A DNA stretch of 64,000 nucleotides from Candidatus Blautia faecipullorum (GTDB taxonomy: Bacteria; Bacillota; Clostridia; Lachnospirales; Lachnospiraceae), in the NCBI GenBank assembly GCA_019115125.1, contig DXEG01000037.1:62001-126000 (forward strand), written 5' to 3'. Below are positions 25,738-34,733 of this stretch, in pieces. Below the pieces are notes generated by a model. The model had not been told where the DNA came from, ran no database searches, and saw only the letters and a program-made list of their open reading frames with translations. Position 1 is the stretch's first letter. Every line of letters starts with the position of its first letter. The position numbers and the translations under genes were made by a program.

Positions 25738-27009
25738 ATGAAGAGAGTTTGGAAAAAAGCAATCATTGCCGCAGGTGTGTTTGCCATGACATCAGGACTT
25801 ACTGCCTGCGGTACAGGCTCCGGAGATGATAATAAGCTGATATTCCAGATTTGGGATCAGGGTCAGAAGGCAGGAATGGAAGCCCTGGCGGAAGCTTATA
25901 TGGCAGAAAATCCGGACGTGGAGATTGAGGTTCAGGCATTGGGATGGGACGAGTACTGGACAAAGCTCGAGGCAACGGCCACCAGCGATACCATGCCGGA
26001 TATTTTCTGGATGCATTCCAATCAGATGTTCAAATATGCGGACGCAGGTATGCTGGCGGACTGCTCAGAACTGATAGATCCGGAAAATTATGCGGAAACC
26101 GCCGTAGAAAACGCCAAAGGCAGTGATGGTAAATTATATGGAGTGCCGAAGGATAAAGATATCGTAGGCCTTTTGTACAACAAGGAAATTTTTGACGCGG
26201 CGGAAGTAGAATATCCGGATGATACCTGGACATGGGAGGATATGGAGGAGGCTTCGCAGAAGATCTATGACGCTACAGGGAAATATGGCTATATGGCATA
26301 TTCTCATGACCAGATCGGATATTGGAATTTCGTATACCAGAACGGAGGACAGATCCTCAGTGAGGATGGTACGAAGCCATGCTATACGGAGGATGCGACA
26401 AAAGAAGCCATTGCGTATTATATCGGACTTCAGGAGAATGAATGGTGTCCTACTCAGGCGCAGTTTGCCAATACAGGCGCGGCAGAGCTGTTTTTCTCCG
26501 GACAGGGGGCGATGTATTATGTCGGAAACTGGGATCTGACAAATCTGTGTAAGAATTATCCGGATATGAACGGAAAATGGGACGTGGCGGTTCTTCCGAA
26601 ATGCCCGGATCCTGAAAACGGAGAAGGCAGGGCGTCCATTTCCAACAGTGTGTCCTACGCGACGCCGGCCCATGGAAAGCATAAGGAAACCGCGTTGGAT
26701 TTTCTTGAGTTCCTGGGTTCAGAGGAAGGTCAGAGGCTTCAGGGGGAAACAGGAGTTTCCATTCCTGCCTATAACGGTCTGGAAAAAACGTGGGTGGATA
26801 CCTTTGCGCAGCAGGGATATGAGCTCCACGTAGAAAACCTGACGGAGATGTTTGACTACAGTGTAAAATATGTCACCAACCCTTCCCGTCCTGCATGGGA
26901 GCCTAAGGTAGAGGTTGCGGTTCTCGATATTTACGCCGGAAATACCAGCGTGGAAGAGGGAATAGAGAGCATACAGGAAATTGTGGAAGAAGAAATCAGG
27001 AAAGCCTGA
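25738..27009 (+). CDS. Sugar ABC transporter substrate-binding lipoprotein
   Basis: 423 aa. A signal peptide ends in the lipobox LTAC, with lipidated Cys24, so the mature protein is anchored outside the membrane. The rest is an extracellular solute-binding protein family 1 fold (IFQIWDQGQKAGMEALAEAY ... DIFWMHSNQMFKYADAGML ... FFSGQGAMYYVGNWDL). Clustering with two permeases and an alpha-galactosidase points to raffinose, melibiose or stachyose as ligand, similar to MsmE/RafE. No ATPase gene is in the cluster, so a shared MsmK-type ATPase encoded elsewhere is expected. AGGAGG precedes the ATG. Confidence 0.93.
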   Translation: MKRVWKKAIIAAGVFAMTSGLTACGTGSGDDNKLIFQIWDQGQKAGMEALAEAYMAENPDVEIEVQALGWDEYWTKLEATATSDTMPDIFWMHSNQMFKYADAGMLADCSELIDPENYAETAVENAKGSDGKLYGVPKDKDIVGLLYNKEIFDAAEVEYPDDTWTWEDMEEASQKIYDATGKYGYMAYSHDQIGYWNFVYQNGGQILSEDGTKPCYTEDATKEAIAYYIGLQENEWCPTQAQFANTGAAELFFSGQGAMYYVGNWDLTNLCKNYPDMNGKWDVAVLPKCPDPENGEGRASISNSVSYATPAHGKHKETALDFLEFLGSEEGQRLQGETGVSIPAYNGLEKTWVDTFAQQGYELHVENLTEMFDYSVKYVTNPSRPAWEPKVEVAVLDIYAGNTSVEEGIESIQEIVEEEIRKA

Positions 27010-27029
27010 GACTGTAAGGGGGAAGAAAA

Positions 27030-27911
27030 ATGAAGAAAAACACGAAACAGGCCCAGGATCAGAGATGGGGATATGCGCTGGTGGCGCCTACTATCATCGG
27101 GCTGCTTCTGTTGAACGTATATCCGTTTGTGCAGACGATTTATTTAAGCTTTACTAATGCGAAGGCATTTGGCGATTATGATTTTGTAGGTTTGAGCAAC
27201 TTTGCGACGATGTTTACAAGCTCTGAATTCTGGAGGGCCACATGGAATACGATTCTTTTCTGTATTCTGACAGTTCCGGTGGGAGTGGGTCTTGCGCTTG
27301 TGATCGCGAACCTTCTTAATTCAAAAATAAAGGGAAAGGTATTTTTCCGGGCTGTTTATTTCCTTCCCATGGTAGTGGCCCCGGCGGCTGTCGCTATGGT
27401 ATGGAAGTGGATGTTTAACTCTGAATACGGAATTATCAATTCGGTTTTCCATATTCATGTGGACTGGATCACCAATCCAAATCTGATCATTATCACTGTG
27501 GCTATTGTGGCGATCTGGAGCGCACTGGGATATGACGCGGTTCTGCTGCTGTCCGGACTCCAGAACATTTCTAAGAGCTATTATGAGGCGGCCAGCCTGG
27601 ACGGGGCCACGAAGTTCCAGCAATTTGTACATATTACGCTGCCAATGGTATCTCCGACGCTGTTTGTCGTTCTGATCATGCGTCTGATGGCCTCGCTGAA
27701 AATCTATGATCTGATCTACATGATGGTAGGAGAGGGCAATCCCGCATTGAGCAAAGCGCAGTCGCTGATCTATCTGTTTTACAGGGAGTCCTTTGTCTCG
27801 GGCAACAGAGGATACGCGTCCGCGATTGTAATCTGGACGGTGGTCATCATCGCCGTTGTGACAGTGATACAGTTTATCGGACAGAAAAAATGGGTCAACT
27901 ATGAAGTTTAG
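27030..27911 (+). CDS. Sugar ABC transporter permease (MalF/MsmF type)
   Basis: 293 aa with six predicted helices; the first is at about residues 15-35. The cytoplasmic EAA loop is visible as YYEAASLDGATKFQQFVHITLPMVSP, which contacts the ATPase. It lies 20 bp after the binding-protein gene and 12 bp before the second permease, in one operon. Confidence 0.94.
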   Translation: MKKNTKQAQDQRWGYALVAPTIIGLLLLNVYPFVQTIYLSFTNAKAFGDYDFVGLSNFATMFTSSEFWRATWNTILFCILTVPVGVGLALVIANLLNSKIKGKVFFRAVYFLPMVVAPAAVAMVWKWMFNSEYGIINSVFHIHVDWITNPNLIIITVAIVAIWSALGYDAVLLLSGLQNISKSYYEAASLDGATKFQQFVHITLPMVSPTLFVVLIMRLMASLKIYDLIYMMVGEGNPALSKAQSLIYLFYRESFVSGNRGYASAIVIWTVVIIAVVTVIQFIGQKKWVNYEV

Positions 27912-27923
27912 GAGGGACACAGA

Positions 27924-28748
27924 ATGAAGAAAAGTAAAAAATATTCAACGGCAGGCGTCTATATAGCGCTGGGAATCGGTTCTGTTCTTATGATCTTTCC
28001 TTTTATATGGATGCTGTTGACTGCGTTTAAGACAAATGCTGAGGTTCTTCAGATCCCGCCGACCATACTTCCGTCAAGCTGGAATCTGGATTCCTTTAAA
28101 AATGCGCTTGATATGCTTCCTTTTGGAAATCTGTATATCAATACTGCTTTGATGATCCTTTTCCGCGTGCTTTGCGCGGTAGTATTCTGTTCCATGGCAG
28201 GCTATGCTTTTGCCAAGCTGCAGTTTAAGGGGAAAAATATTCTGTTTACACTGATCATTGTACAGCAGATGATTCCCGGACAGATCTTTATCATTCCGCA
28301 GTATCAGATGCTGGCCAAGGTGGGCCTGACGGATACCCTGTTTTCTCTGGTGTTTCCTGGTATTGTCAGCGCCTTTGGAACATTCTTTCTGCGTCAGGCT
28401 TATATGGGGATACCGGATGAAATCGCGGAGGCGGCGTATCTGGACGGCTGCAACCGCTGGCAGACCTTTACGAGAGTTCTGTTTCCTCTGACAAAATCGT
28501 CAGTGGCGGCGCTTTCCGTATTTACAGCCGTATTCGCCTACACAGATCTGATGTGGCCTCTGGTAGCCAACACTAATATCAATCATACCACCCTGTCCGC
28601 TGGTTTATCTACTTTAAACGGACAGTTCAGTACGAATTATCCGGTGCTGATGGCAGGTTCCCTGCTGGCTATGCTGCCGATGGTCATTCTTTATCTGATC
28701 TTCCAGAAGCAGTTTATTGAAGGTGTGGCAATGACCGGAGGCAAGTAA
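27924..28748 (+). CDS. Carbohydrate ABC transporter permease (MalG/MsmG type)
   Basis: 274 aa with six helices. The EAA loop reads PDEIAEAAYLDGCNRWQTFTRVLFPLTKS. It pairs with the preceding permease to form the channel. AGGAGGGAC-like sequence precedes the ATG, and the alpha-galactosidase gene begins 28 bp after the stop. Confidence 0.94.
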   Translation: MKKSKKYSTAGVYIALGIGSVLMIFPFIWMLLTAFKTNAEVLQIPPTILPSSWNLDSFKNALDMLPFGNLYINTALMILFRVLCAVVFCSMAGYAFAKLQFKGKNILFTLIIVQQMIPGQIFIIPQYQMLAKVGLTDTLFSLVFPGIVSAFGTFFLRQAYMGIPDEIAEAAYLDGCNRWQTFTRVLFPLTKSSVAALSVFTAVFAYTDLMWPLVANTNINHTTLSAGLSTLNGQFSTNYPVLMAGSLLAMLPMVILYLIFQKQFIEGVAMTGGK

Positions 28749-28776
28749 AATACTGGATGGAGAAAGGGAAAAATCT

Positions 28777-30945
28777 ATGAACACAATTACGATGCATACC
28801 AGAAATACAACTTACCAGATTGGGATTATGGAACATGGGTTTTTGCTCCATCTCTATTATGGACCAAGGACGGAAGGCAGCATGGACTGCCTTCTGTCCT
28901 ATTATGACAGGGGATTTTCCGGAAATCCCTATGAGGTAAGAGAGCGGAGGGAAATTTCCATGGACTATCTGCCCCAGGAATATTCCTGCTTTGGAAATGG
29001 GGACTTTCGCAGCCCTGCTTTTCAGATGCGTGATGAGAATGGTGTTTTTGGGGTGGATCTAAGATGTAAAAGCCGCAAAAGATATGAAGGAAAATATGTG
29101 ATTCAGGGCTTGCCGGCAGTGTACGCGGCAAAAGAGGAAGCGTACACGGAGGAGGTGCTGCTGGAGGACAAAGCTTCCGGTGTGGAGGTGACACTCAGAT
29201 ACGGAGTCCTGCCGGAGCTGGATGTGATCACAAGAAGCGTGGAAGTAAGGAATAACGGTTCCCGGAAGGTGTTTCTTAATAAAGTATGCAGTGCGTCTAT
29301 GGATTTTCTGACCGGGGACTTTGATCTTCTTCATTTTTATGGCCGGCATACTATGGAGCGCAATGTGGAAAGGATTCCTGTTGTACATGGAAATCAGGGA
29401 TTTGGAAGCCGCAGAGGGACCTCAAGCCACCAGCATAATCCGTTTGTAATACTGGCCGACAGAGAGACTACGGAAGACCATGGAAGCTGCTGGGGAATGT
29501 CGCTTCTTTACAGCGGCAATTTCTGGTGTGAGACAGAAAAGGATCAGTATGACCAGACCAGGCTGCAGATAGGAATTCTGCCGGAAATGTTTGATTATCC
29601 TCTTGCCCCGGGAGAAGTCTTTTTAAGTCCGGAAGCCGTTATGGCGTATACGGAGCAGGGGCTCTCTGCGCTCAGCCATATCTATCATGAGCTGATCCGG
29701 AGGCATGTTTGCAGAGGACGGTTCAGAGATGTAAGGAGACCGGTCCTGATCAATAACTGGGAAGCTACTTACTTTACGTTTACAGGAGAGCAGATTCTGA
29801 ATATCGCTGAACAGGCATCGGAGCTTGGAGTAGAGATGTTCGTGCTGGACGACGGATGGTTTGGAAAGCGGGACAATGACGATTCGGGGCTTGGAGACTG
29901 GGTAGTAAACGAGAAAAAAATAGGGATGACTCTTGGAGAGCTTTCGGAGAAGATCCATGGCATGGGGATGCAATTCGGACTGTGGATAGAGCCGGAAATG
30001 GTAAATGAGGACAGTGAGCTGTACCGCCTGCACCCGGACTGGGCGTTTGTCATACCTGGGCGTAAGCCCATCATGGGAAGGAATCAGCTTACCCTGGATT
30101 TTTCCCGCCGGGAGGTAGTGGATTATATTTTTGAAAAGATCAGCGGTATTCTTGAAAAAGCCCGGATCGAATATATCAAAATGGATATGAACCGGAGTAT
30201 TAATGATGTTTATACCGCGGCCGAGGGCTTCCAGAATTATGGAGAGATCATGCACAGGTATGTTCTTGGCGTTTACGACTTTCTCGAGCGCCTGACGCAG
30301 CGCTTTCCCGGGCTCCTGATAGAGGGATGCAGCGGAGGCGGCGGAAGATTTGACGCAGGAATGCTTTATTATACGCCCCAGATCTGGTGCAGCGACGATA
30401 CCGACGCGATAGAGAGAATCCACATCCAGCATGGAACCTCCTTCGGTTATCCGATTTCCGCGGTAGGTTCTCATGTATCCGCCGTACCAAATCATCAAAC
30501 TGGAAGAACAGTCTCTCTGAACACACGGGCGGCGGTCGCCATGGCAGGGAGCTTCGGATACGAGCTGGATCTGAATACACTTTCCGAAGAGGAAAAGGAA
30601 GAGGTAAAAAGGCAGATTGAAGCCTATAAAGAAAACTGGGAGATTATCCATGAAGGCCTGTATTACCGTCTTACCGATCCGTCGAAGGATCCCGACGCGG
30701 CCGCCTGGTCCTTTGTGAGCCGGGATGGAAGCGAAATGTTTCTGAATATTGTAAGTATGGACGTTCATTCTAATGCGCCAGTGCCCTATGTACGCTGCAG
30801 GGGACTGATGCCGGACAGACTGTACAAGGTGAAGGAGACGGGACGGATCTACAGCGGAGGCGCCCTTATGTCAGTGGGCTTCCCGGTACCTGTTTCCATG
30901 GGAGAATACAACGCCTGGCAGTATCATTTTCAGTTGTGTAAATAA
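28777..30945 (+). CDS. Alpha-galactosidase, GH36
   Basis: 722 aa, full length for GH36 subgroup I enzymes. The N-terminal beta-sandwich is followed by the catalytic barrel with LDDGWFGKR, the nucleophile Asp470 in YIKMDMNRSI, and the acid/base Asp540 in WCSDDTDAIERI; the spacing of 70 equals that of the well-studied AgaB enzyme as I recall it. The usual KWDMNR reads KMDMNR here, a Trp-to-Met change next to the nucleophile. There is no signal peptide, so it works in the cytoplasm on imported alpha-galactosides such as raffinose or melibiose, releasing galactose. Last gene of the operon. Confidence 0.95.
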   Translation: MNTITMHTRNTTYQIGIMEHGFLLHLYYGPRTEGSMDCLLSYYDRGFSGNPYEVRERREISMDYLPQEYSCFGNGDFRSPAFQMRDENGVFGVDLRCKSRKRYEGKYVIQGLPAVYAAKEEAYTEEVLLEDKASGVEVTLRYGVLPELDVITRSVEVRNNGSRKVFLNKVCSASMDFLTGDFDLLHFYGRHTMERNVERIPVVHGNQGFGSRRGTSSHQHNPFVILADRETTEDHGSCWGMSLLYSGNFWCETEKDQYDQTRLQIGILPEMFDYPLAPGEVFLSPEAVMAYTEQGLSALSHIYHELIRRHVCRGRFRDVRRPVLINNWEATYFTFTGEQILNIAEQASELGVEMFVLDDGWFGKRDNDDSGLGDWVVNEKKIGMTLGELSEKIHGMGMQFGLWIEPEMVNEDSELYRLHPDWAFVIPGRKPIMGRNQLTLDFSRREVVDYIFEKISGILEKARIEYIKMDMNRSINDVYTAAEGFQNYGEIMHRYVLGVYDFLERLTQRFPGLLIEGCSGGGGRFDAGMLYYTPQIWCSDDTDAIERIHIQHGTSFGYPISAVGSHVSAVPNHQTGRTVSLNTRAAVAMAGSFGYELDLNTLSEEEKEEVKRQIEAYKENWEIIHEGLYYRLTDPSKDPDAAAWSFVSRDGSEMFLNIVSMDVHSNAPVPYVRCRGLMPDRLYKVKETGRIYSGGALMSVGFPVPVSMGEYNAWQYHFQLCK

Positions 30946-30976
30946 ACCATTAATTATATAGTGTATACCCTCTGAT

Positions 30977-31028
30977 ACCGGGCAGTATGGAACTGCGGCT
31001 GTAAAAAGCCGGGACCAGGCTGCCCGGT
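30977..31028 (+). terminator. Nested hairpin after the alpha-galactosidase, weak terminator
   Basis: Outer arms ACCGGGCAG (30977-30985) and CTGCCCGGT (31020-31028); inner CGGCT (30996-31000) and AGCCG (31007-31011). The following sequence is only loosely T-rich, so it may instead be an RNA structure. Confidence 0.45.
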
Positions 31029-31132
31029 TAAACTGTTATGGGATTTATTTTACAGGCTGGTATTGATTTTGCAGTTATACTATAAAATAAAGGTGCAAAA
31101 GTCTGTTCAGATTTGGAGGAAAAGAAATTTTC

Positions 31133-31336
31133 TTGCCAAGTATCAGACAGTATGGGATAATGAAGAAAAACGTCGGGTGTTTTGCTGATCTGGTTTTGGT
31201 TTCTGAGAGTATAAGCAAGAGCGCCGCCGACGGGAATTTCATAAAGACCGTTGTGGAATTAACAGGATTTGAAATCTTCAAAATATCTGCGCAGATTGAG
31301 GAGAACGCTGAAAATCTCTGTGATCATGCGGCTTGA
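31133..31336 (+). pseudogene. Possible gene remnant or small ORF before deoC
   Basis: A 67-codon frame opening with TTG. GGAGG lies 13 bases upstream, too far for a good start. The peptide segment SKSAADGNFIKTVVELTGFEIFKIS has a faint resemblance to the middle of Ppx/GppA phosphatases (AxNxxxFxxxVxxxTGxxxxxIS), but it is far too short to be that enzyme. It may be a decayed fragment or chance. The rest of the 30946-31377 gap shows only the hairpin above and an A+T-rich stretch at 31060-31090. Confidence 0.2.
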
Positions 31337-31377
31337 GGCAGAAGCTGCCTGAGAAATAGTAAGAAGGAGGATACAAT

Positions 31378-32037
31378 ATGACATATCAGGAAATTCTGGC
31401 AAGAGTAGACCATACACTTCTGGCCCAGACGGCCACATGGGAGGAAATCCGCAGACTGTGCGACGATGCTGTCTTTTATCATACGGCGTCCGTGTGTATC
31501 CCCCCGTGCTATGTAAAGAAAGCCAGGGACTATATGGGGAATCAGATGAAGATCTGTACGGTGATCGGCTTCCCCAATGGAAATCATACTGCCCGGGCCA
31601 AGATGTTTGAGGCTGAGGACGCGCTGAATAACGGCGCGGACGAGCTGGATATGGTGATCAATATCGGCGCTTTGAAAGAGAAAAGGTACGATTATGTGGA
31701 AAGGGAGATCCGCGGGCTGAAAGAAACAGCGGGAAGTCATATTCTGAAGGTGATTATTGAAACCTGTCTGCTGGACAGGGAGGAAAAGATAAAAATGTGC
31801 GAGATCGTAACAGCCGCGGGCGCCGATTATATCAAAACCTCCACCGGATTTTCCGCCGCCGGGGCAACCTTTGAGGATGTGGAACTGTTCCGCAGTCATG
31901 TGGGAAAAGGTGTTCGGATCAAGGCGGCCGGCGGTATTCAGTCGTTCGAGGACGCGGCAAGATTTATCGAGCTGGGCGCGTCCAGGCTTGGAACCAGCAG
32001 GCTGGTAAAGATTGCCAAGCAGGAGAATATTCTGTGA
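31378..32037 (+). CDS. deoC: Deoxyribose-phosphate aldolase
   Basis: 219 aa. Splits 2-deoxyribose 5-phosphate into acetaldehyde and glyceraldehyde 3-phosphate in nucleoside breakdown. The Schiff-base Lys lies in [11 protein letters not shown], with the second active-site Lys in [10 protein letters not shown] and the opening HTLL ([11 protein letters not shown]). Start ATG 31378 follows AAGGAGG. No other deo genes are adjacent, so it stands alone here. Confidence 0.96.
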   Translation: MTYQEILARVDHTLLAQTATWEEIRRLCDDAVFYHTASVCIPPCYVKKARDYMGNQMKICTVIGFPNGNHTARAKMFEAEDALNNGADELDMVINIGALKEKRYDYVEREIRGLKETAGSHILKVIIETCLLDREEKIKMCEIVTAAGADYIKTSTGFSAAGATFEDVELFRSHVGKGVRIKAAGGIQSFEDAARFIELGASRLGTSRLVKIAKQENIL

Positions 32038-32271
32038 GTACAGCGCCAGTGTACACCGACGCTATTCTGTCAGGAAGTACATATTTTATGTCATAGGAAT
32101 ACCCGATTGCGGTAATGTGAGGAAAAAGTGGCGTATGTGGAATCATAGAAGCCTGTGGCAGTCGGCATCCGGCCGCGAAGTGGGCTTTCAGGCACATAAA
32201 AATAAGGCGGGAAAATGAAGCTTTGTACCTAAAAGGACAGTAAAACCGGATCGAAGGAGCAGATTATAATT

Positions 32272-32454
32272 ATGAAGAGAAGTACAAGCTGTGAATACTG
32301 CGCGAATTATACTTATGATGAGGAAAGCGAAAGCTATTACTGCGACGTAAGCCTGGATGAGGATGAATATTATAGATTTATCAGCAGCGGGCGTAAGGAA
32401 TGTCCATATTACCAGTCGGGAGACGAGTACAAAATCGTGCGGCACCAGATGTAG
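32272..32454 (+). CDS. DUF6472-like four-cysteine mini-protein
   Basis: 60 aa. Cys at 7, 10, 24 and 44 (CEYCANY ... YYCDV ... ECPYY) suggest a small zinc- or metal-binding fold; the rest is rich in Asp, Glu and Tyr. I recognise the pattern from a conserved Lachnospiraceae family I recall as DUF6472, of unknown function. AAGGAGCAG precedes the ATG. A DNA glycosylase gene follows 123 bp later. The 234 bp upstream (32038-32271) contain no gene or clear signal. Confidence 0.75.
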   Translation: MKRSTSCEYCANYTYDEESESYYCDVSLDEDEYYRFISSGRKECPYYQSGDEYKIVRHQM

Positions 32455-32577
32455 CGCAGGGAGTACCGGCGGCATTCAGCAGGATACCAAGGAGTATGCG
32501 TGTTTTTGGAAAATAGAAAACACAGAGAAATTTGCTGCTGTAATGCGGCTTGGGAGAACGATAAGGGAGCACGACAG

Positions 32578-33402
32578 ATGATTACAGTGGAACTGGAGAA
32601 TTTCAGTCTGGAGCAGATCTGCCGGTCAGGGCAGTGCTTTCGGATGAAGGAAATAAAAAAAGGTCTGTATGCTGTAATAGCGGGGGACCGTTACCTGGAA
32701 GTGGATCAGAACGGGACGGAAGTGAATTTTCACTGCAGCGACGCGGAATTTTTGGGCTGGTGGGTGCCGTATTTTGATTTGGACAATGATTACAGCCAAT
32801 ACATAAAAGCGGTGAATCCCCGGGACAAATATTTGTGCGCCGCCGCGGAAAACGGAAGCGGCATCCGGATCCTCCGGCAGGATCTGTGGGAGATGATCAT
32901 TACTTTTCTGATCTCCCAGCAGAATAATATCCGCAGGATCAAGCGGTGCATCGAGACGCTCTGTCTCCATTACGGAGAAAAAAAGATATCCCCCGGCGGT
33001 GTGGAATACTACGCCTTCCCTGCCGCCTCCGCTCTGGCGGAATCCTCCGAGCAGGAGCTGAGGGAGCTGGGGCTGGGATATCGCGCCCGCTATATTGAGA
33101 AAACGGCGAAAGCCGTTAACGCCGGAGAAATATCTCTGGATAAGATCAAGGCAATGGATTCTCTCCGCCGGGCAAAGCAGGAGCTTCTGAAGCTCTGCGG
33201 AGTAGGGGAAAAGGTGGCGGACTGCATCTGCCTTTTTGCCCTTCATCACATGGATGCCTTTCCTGTTGACACGCACATTCGTCAGGCTCTGGAAAAGCAC
33301 TATAAAAAAGGCTTTCCCAACCGCCGGTATCGGGGGATGCGAGGGATCATGCAGCAGTATATTTTCTATTATGAGCTGGAGTACGGCGGCAGGGAGAAGT
33401 GA
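32578..33402 (+). CDS. OGG1-type 8-oxoguanine DNA glycosylase/AP lyase
   Basis: 274 aa from ATG 32578 (GGGAG upstream); an in-frame ATG at 32500 gives a Cys-rich extension that does not fit the family. Residues 1-80 are the OGG N-terminal domain (FSLEQICRSGQCFRM). The HhH-GPD domain follows: FLISQQNNIRRI, then the hairpin LCGVGEKVADCICLF with catalytic Lys212, and VDTHIR with Asp231. It removes 8-oxoguanine and cuts the backbone. It could share a transcript with the small DUF6472-like gene. Confidence 0.92.
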   Translation: MITVELENFSLEQICRSGQCFRMKEIKKGLYAVIAGDRYLEVDQNGTEVNFHCSDAEFLGWWVPYFDLDNDYSQYIKAVNPRDKYLCAAAENGSGIRILRQDLWEMIITFLISQQNNIRRIKRCIETLCLHYGEKKISPGGVEYYAFPAASALAESSEQELRELGLGYRARYIEKTAKAVNAGEISLDKIKAMDSLRRAKQELLKLCGVGEKVADCICLFALHHMDAFPVDTHIRQALEKHYKKGFPNRRYRGMRGIMQQYIFYYELEYGGREK

Positions 33403-33465
33403 ATCAGACAGCCTGCCTGCTTTGCCGTCTGGTCAGGGCGCCCGGTCAAGGCGCCGCGCATGACC

Positions 33466-33678
33466 TTAAAACCGTTCTTTCCGGTCTGTTCTTCCTACCA
33501 GAAAATCGATACTGGTATTATAATAATCCGCCAGACGAATCAGCATTTCTACAGGTATACCGCGTTCGCCTCTTTCGTAGTGTGAATAGGTGCGCTGGCT
33601 GACATGAATGATCTCCCCGATCTGCTTCTGGGACAAATCAGAATCTTCCCTCAAATCCTGAAGTCTTTGGAATTTCAT
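33466..33678 (-). CDS. Small XRE family helix-turn-helix regulator
   Basis: 70 aa consisting of little more than one HTH_3 domain: LREDSDLSQKQIGEIIHVSQRTYSHYERGERGIPVEMLIRLADYYNTSIDFLVGRT. The start is supported by AGGAGG (minus strand, 33687-33692). A TATACT box (33700-33705) and two direct repeats of GAACGAAATGGACT lie directly upstream, a layout that suggests autorepression. No toxin or phage gene is next to it. Confidence 0.88.
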   Translation of the reverse strand: MKFQRLQDLREDSDLSQKQIGEIIHVSQRTYSHYERGERGIPVEMLIRLADYYNTSIDFLVGRTDRKERF

Positions 33679-33710
33679 GGAATACCCTCCTTTTTGGAGA
33701 GTATAGAGCT

Positions 33711-33749
33711 GAACGAAATGGACTATTAGATATTAGAACGAAATGGACT
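33711..33749. promoter_or_regulatory. Direct repeats upstream of the XRE gene
   Basis: GAACGAAATGGACT at 33711-33724 and again at 33736-33749, exactly 25 bp apart. The first copy lies between the -10 TATACT (33700-33705, minus strand) and the -35 region, so a bound protein would block transcription. Confidence 0.55.
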
Positions 33750-33795
33750 GGAAATATTTTGCTAGGACTTTGTTCAAATATATTCTGAAAGCTTT

Positions 33796-33827
33796 AAACA
33801 GCCCCGAGACGATTCCTGGGGCTGTTT
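33796..33827 (-). terminator. Symmetrical hairpin downstream of the class II aldolase
   Basis: AAACAGCCCC (33796-33805) and GGGGCTGTTT (33818-33827), 10-bp stem. It can serve as a terminator for the minus-strand aldolase 145 bp away. Confidence 0.55.
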
Positions 33828-33915
33828 CGTTGTGAAATAGAAAACAAGCGATATACGATATGGACAGTCAGAGGTATTCTGACAAGCAAAAAGATAAATA
33901 ACAGTTCTAAGATTA

Positions 33916-33945
33916 TCACAAATAAATGTAAACACTTATTTGTGA
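33916..33945. repeat. A+T inverted repeat just past the aldolase stop
   Basis: TCACAAATAA (33916-33925) and TTATTTGTGA (33936-33945), perfect 10-bp arms with a 10-base loop, 28 bp beyond the end of the minus-strand aldolase gene. It marks the left edge of the A+T-rich sugar island. It may be a terminator stem or a protein site. Confidence 0.5.
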
Positions 33946-33972
33946 CAACTTACGAATGGTCATTAAACCAAT

Positions 33973-34629
33973 TTAATTATTTTCATGACCATATTGATAT
34001 AAAAAGCGGTGCCGTTCTGCAAGAATATCCTGCGGCGGAATTGGATGTACTGGAAAATGTCCCTGGATGGACAGATAACATGCGGCGGCTTTTTCTGTTA
34101 CAAGACAGCAGGTTCTGGCTTCTTCCAAATTTCTTCCGCAGCATACAGGCGCGTGATTAGCAATCAGAACTGCGTTTTTATCTCCCAGAGCAGCAGTTAC
34201 GGCTTCGGCCAATTCCAGGTGTTTTCCGGCGCGTATATAAGCGGGGGTGATAGGAACAGAGCCTCCCAGAAGTTGTGTCATTTCTTCAAGAATAGGCGGA
34301 ATCTCCCGGCCGGTCGCGCACATGGCGGAGGCATACCGGGGATGGCAGTGAATAATAGCATGGATATCCGGACGTGCTAAATAAATCAGTCGGTGAACAT
34401 CCATTTCGGAGGTGGCATTATTGCTGCCTTCAATTTTTTTTCCATCATAATCTACAATTACCAAATCTTCAGGCGATAACTTGTTATAGGGGATTTTACT
34501 TGGAGTCAATAGAATTTCTCCTGGGGAAATCCGCAGGCTGACATTGCCCCATGTTCCAAGTACAAGGTTTTGTTGTTCCAGCCAAAGGCAAGTTTGAATG
34601 ATTTGATTCCTTTCGTTTAAGTAATACAT
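33973..34629 (-). CDS. Class II aldolase/adducin family protein (fuculose-phosphate aldolase-like), copy 1
   Basis: 218 aa, the length of L-fuculose-1-phosphate aldolase. Metal ligands are His94 and His96 (IIHCHPRYA) and His159 (IANHAPV), with the catalytic Glu75 in TSEMDVHR. The phosphate-binding Gly/Ser region is GTWGNVSLRI. Such enzymes split a ketose 1-phosphate into dihydroxyacetone phosphate and an aldehyde. It is divergent from the 3-epimerase and kinase genes across a symmetrical promoter region, so probably belongs to the same regulon. It differs clearly from copies 2 and 3 further along. Confidence 0.9.
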   Translation of the reverse strand: MYYLNERNQIIQTCLWLEQQNLVLGTWGNVSLRISPGEILLTPSKIPYNKLSPEDLVIVDYDGKKIEGSNNATSEMDVHRLIYLARPDIHAIIHCHPRYASAMCATGREIPPILEEMTQLLGGSVPITPAYIRAGKHLELAEAVTAALGDKNAVLIANHAPVCCGRNLEEARTCCLVTEKAAACYLSIQGHFPVHPIPPQDILAERHRFLYQYGHENN

Positions 34630-34733
34630 ATGAAAACTCCTTTCTGAAAATTTGTTTTAAGAATATTTTTGAGAATATTATGATGCTTTTTGTTGGGAAA
34701 GTCAATAAATAATTGTTAAACAAAAATAAATTA

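Noticed and set aside
29623..30768. 381-codon minus-strand frame opposite the alpha-galactosidase
   Set aside because: Shadow of a GH36 gene with all motifs intact on the plus strand.
30977..31028. Riboswitch before deoC
   Set aside because: The stem lies more than 300 bp before deoC, right after the alpha-galactosidase, and matches no riboswitch core that I know.
33711..33749. CRISPR array
   Set aside because: Only two repeats of 14 bp, without palindromic form or cas genes; better explained as an operator.
33916..33945. Attachment site of an integrated element
   Set aside because: No second copy was found at the right end of the island near 47 kb, and no integrase or tRNA gene is in the window.
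33942..34160. 72-codon plus-strand frame at the end of aldolase copy 1
   Set aside because: Overlaps a well-supported class II aldolase on the other strand and has no ribosome site.
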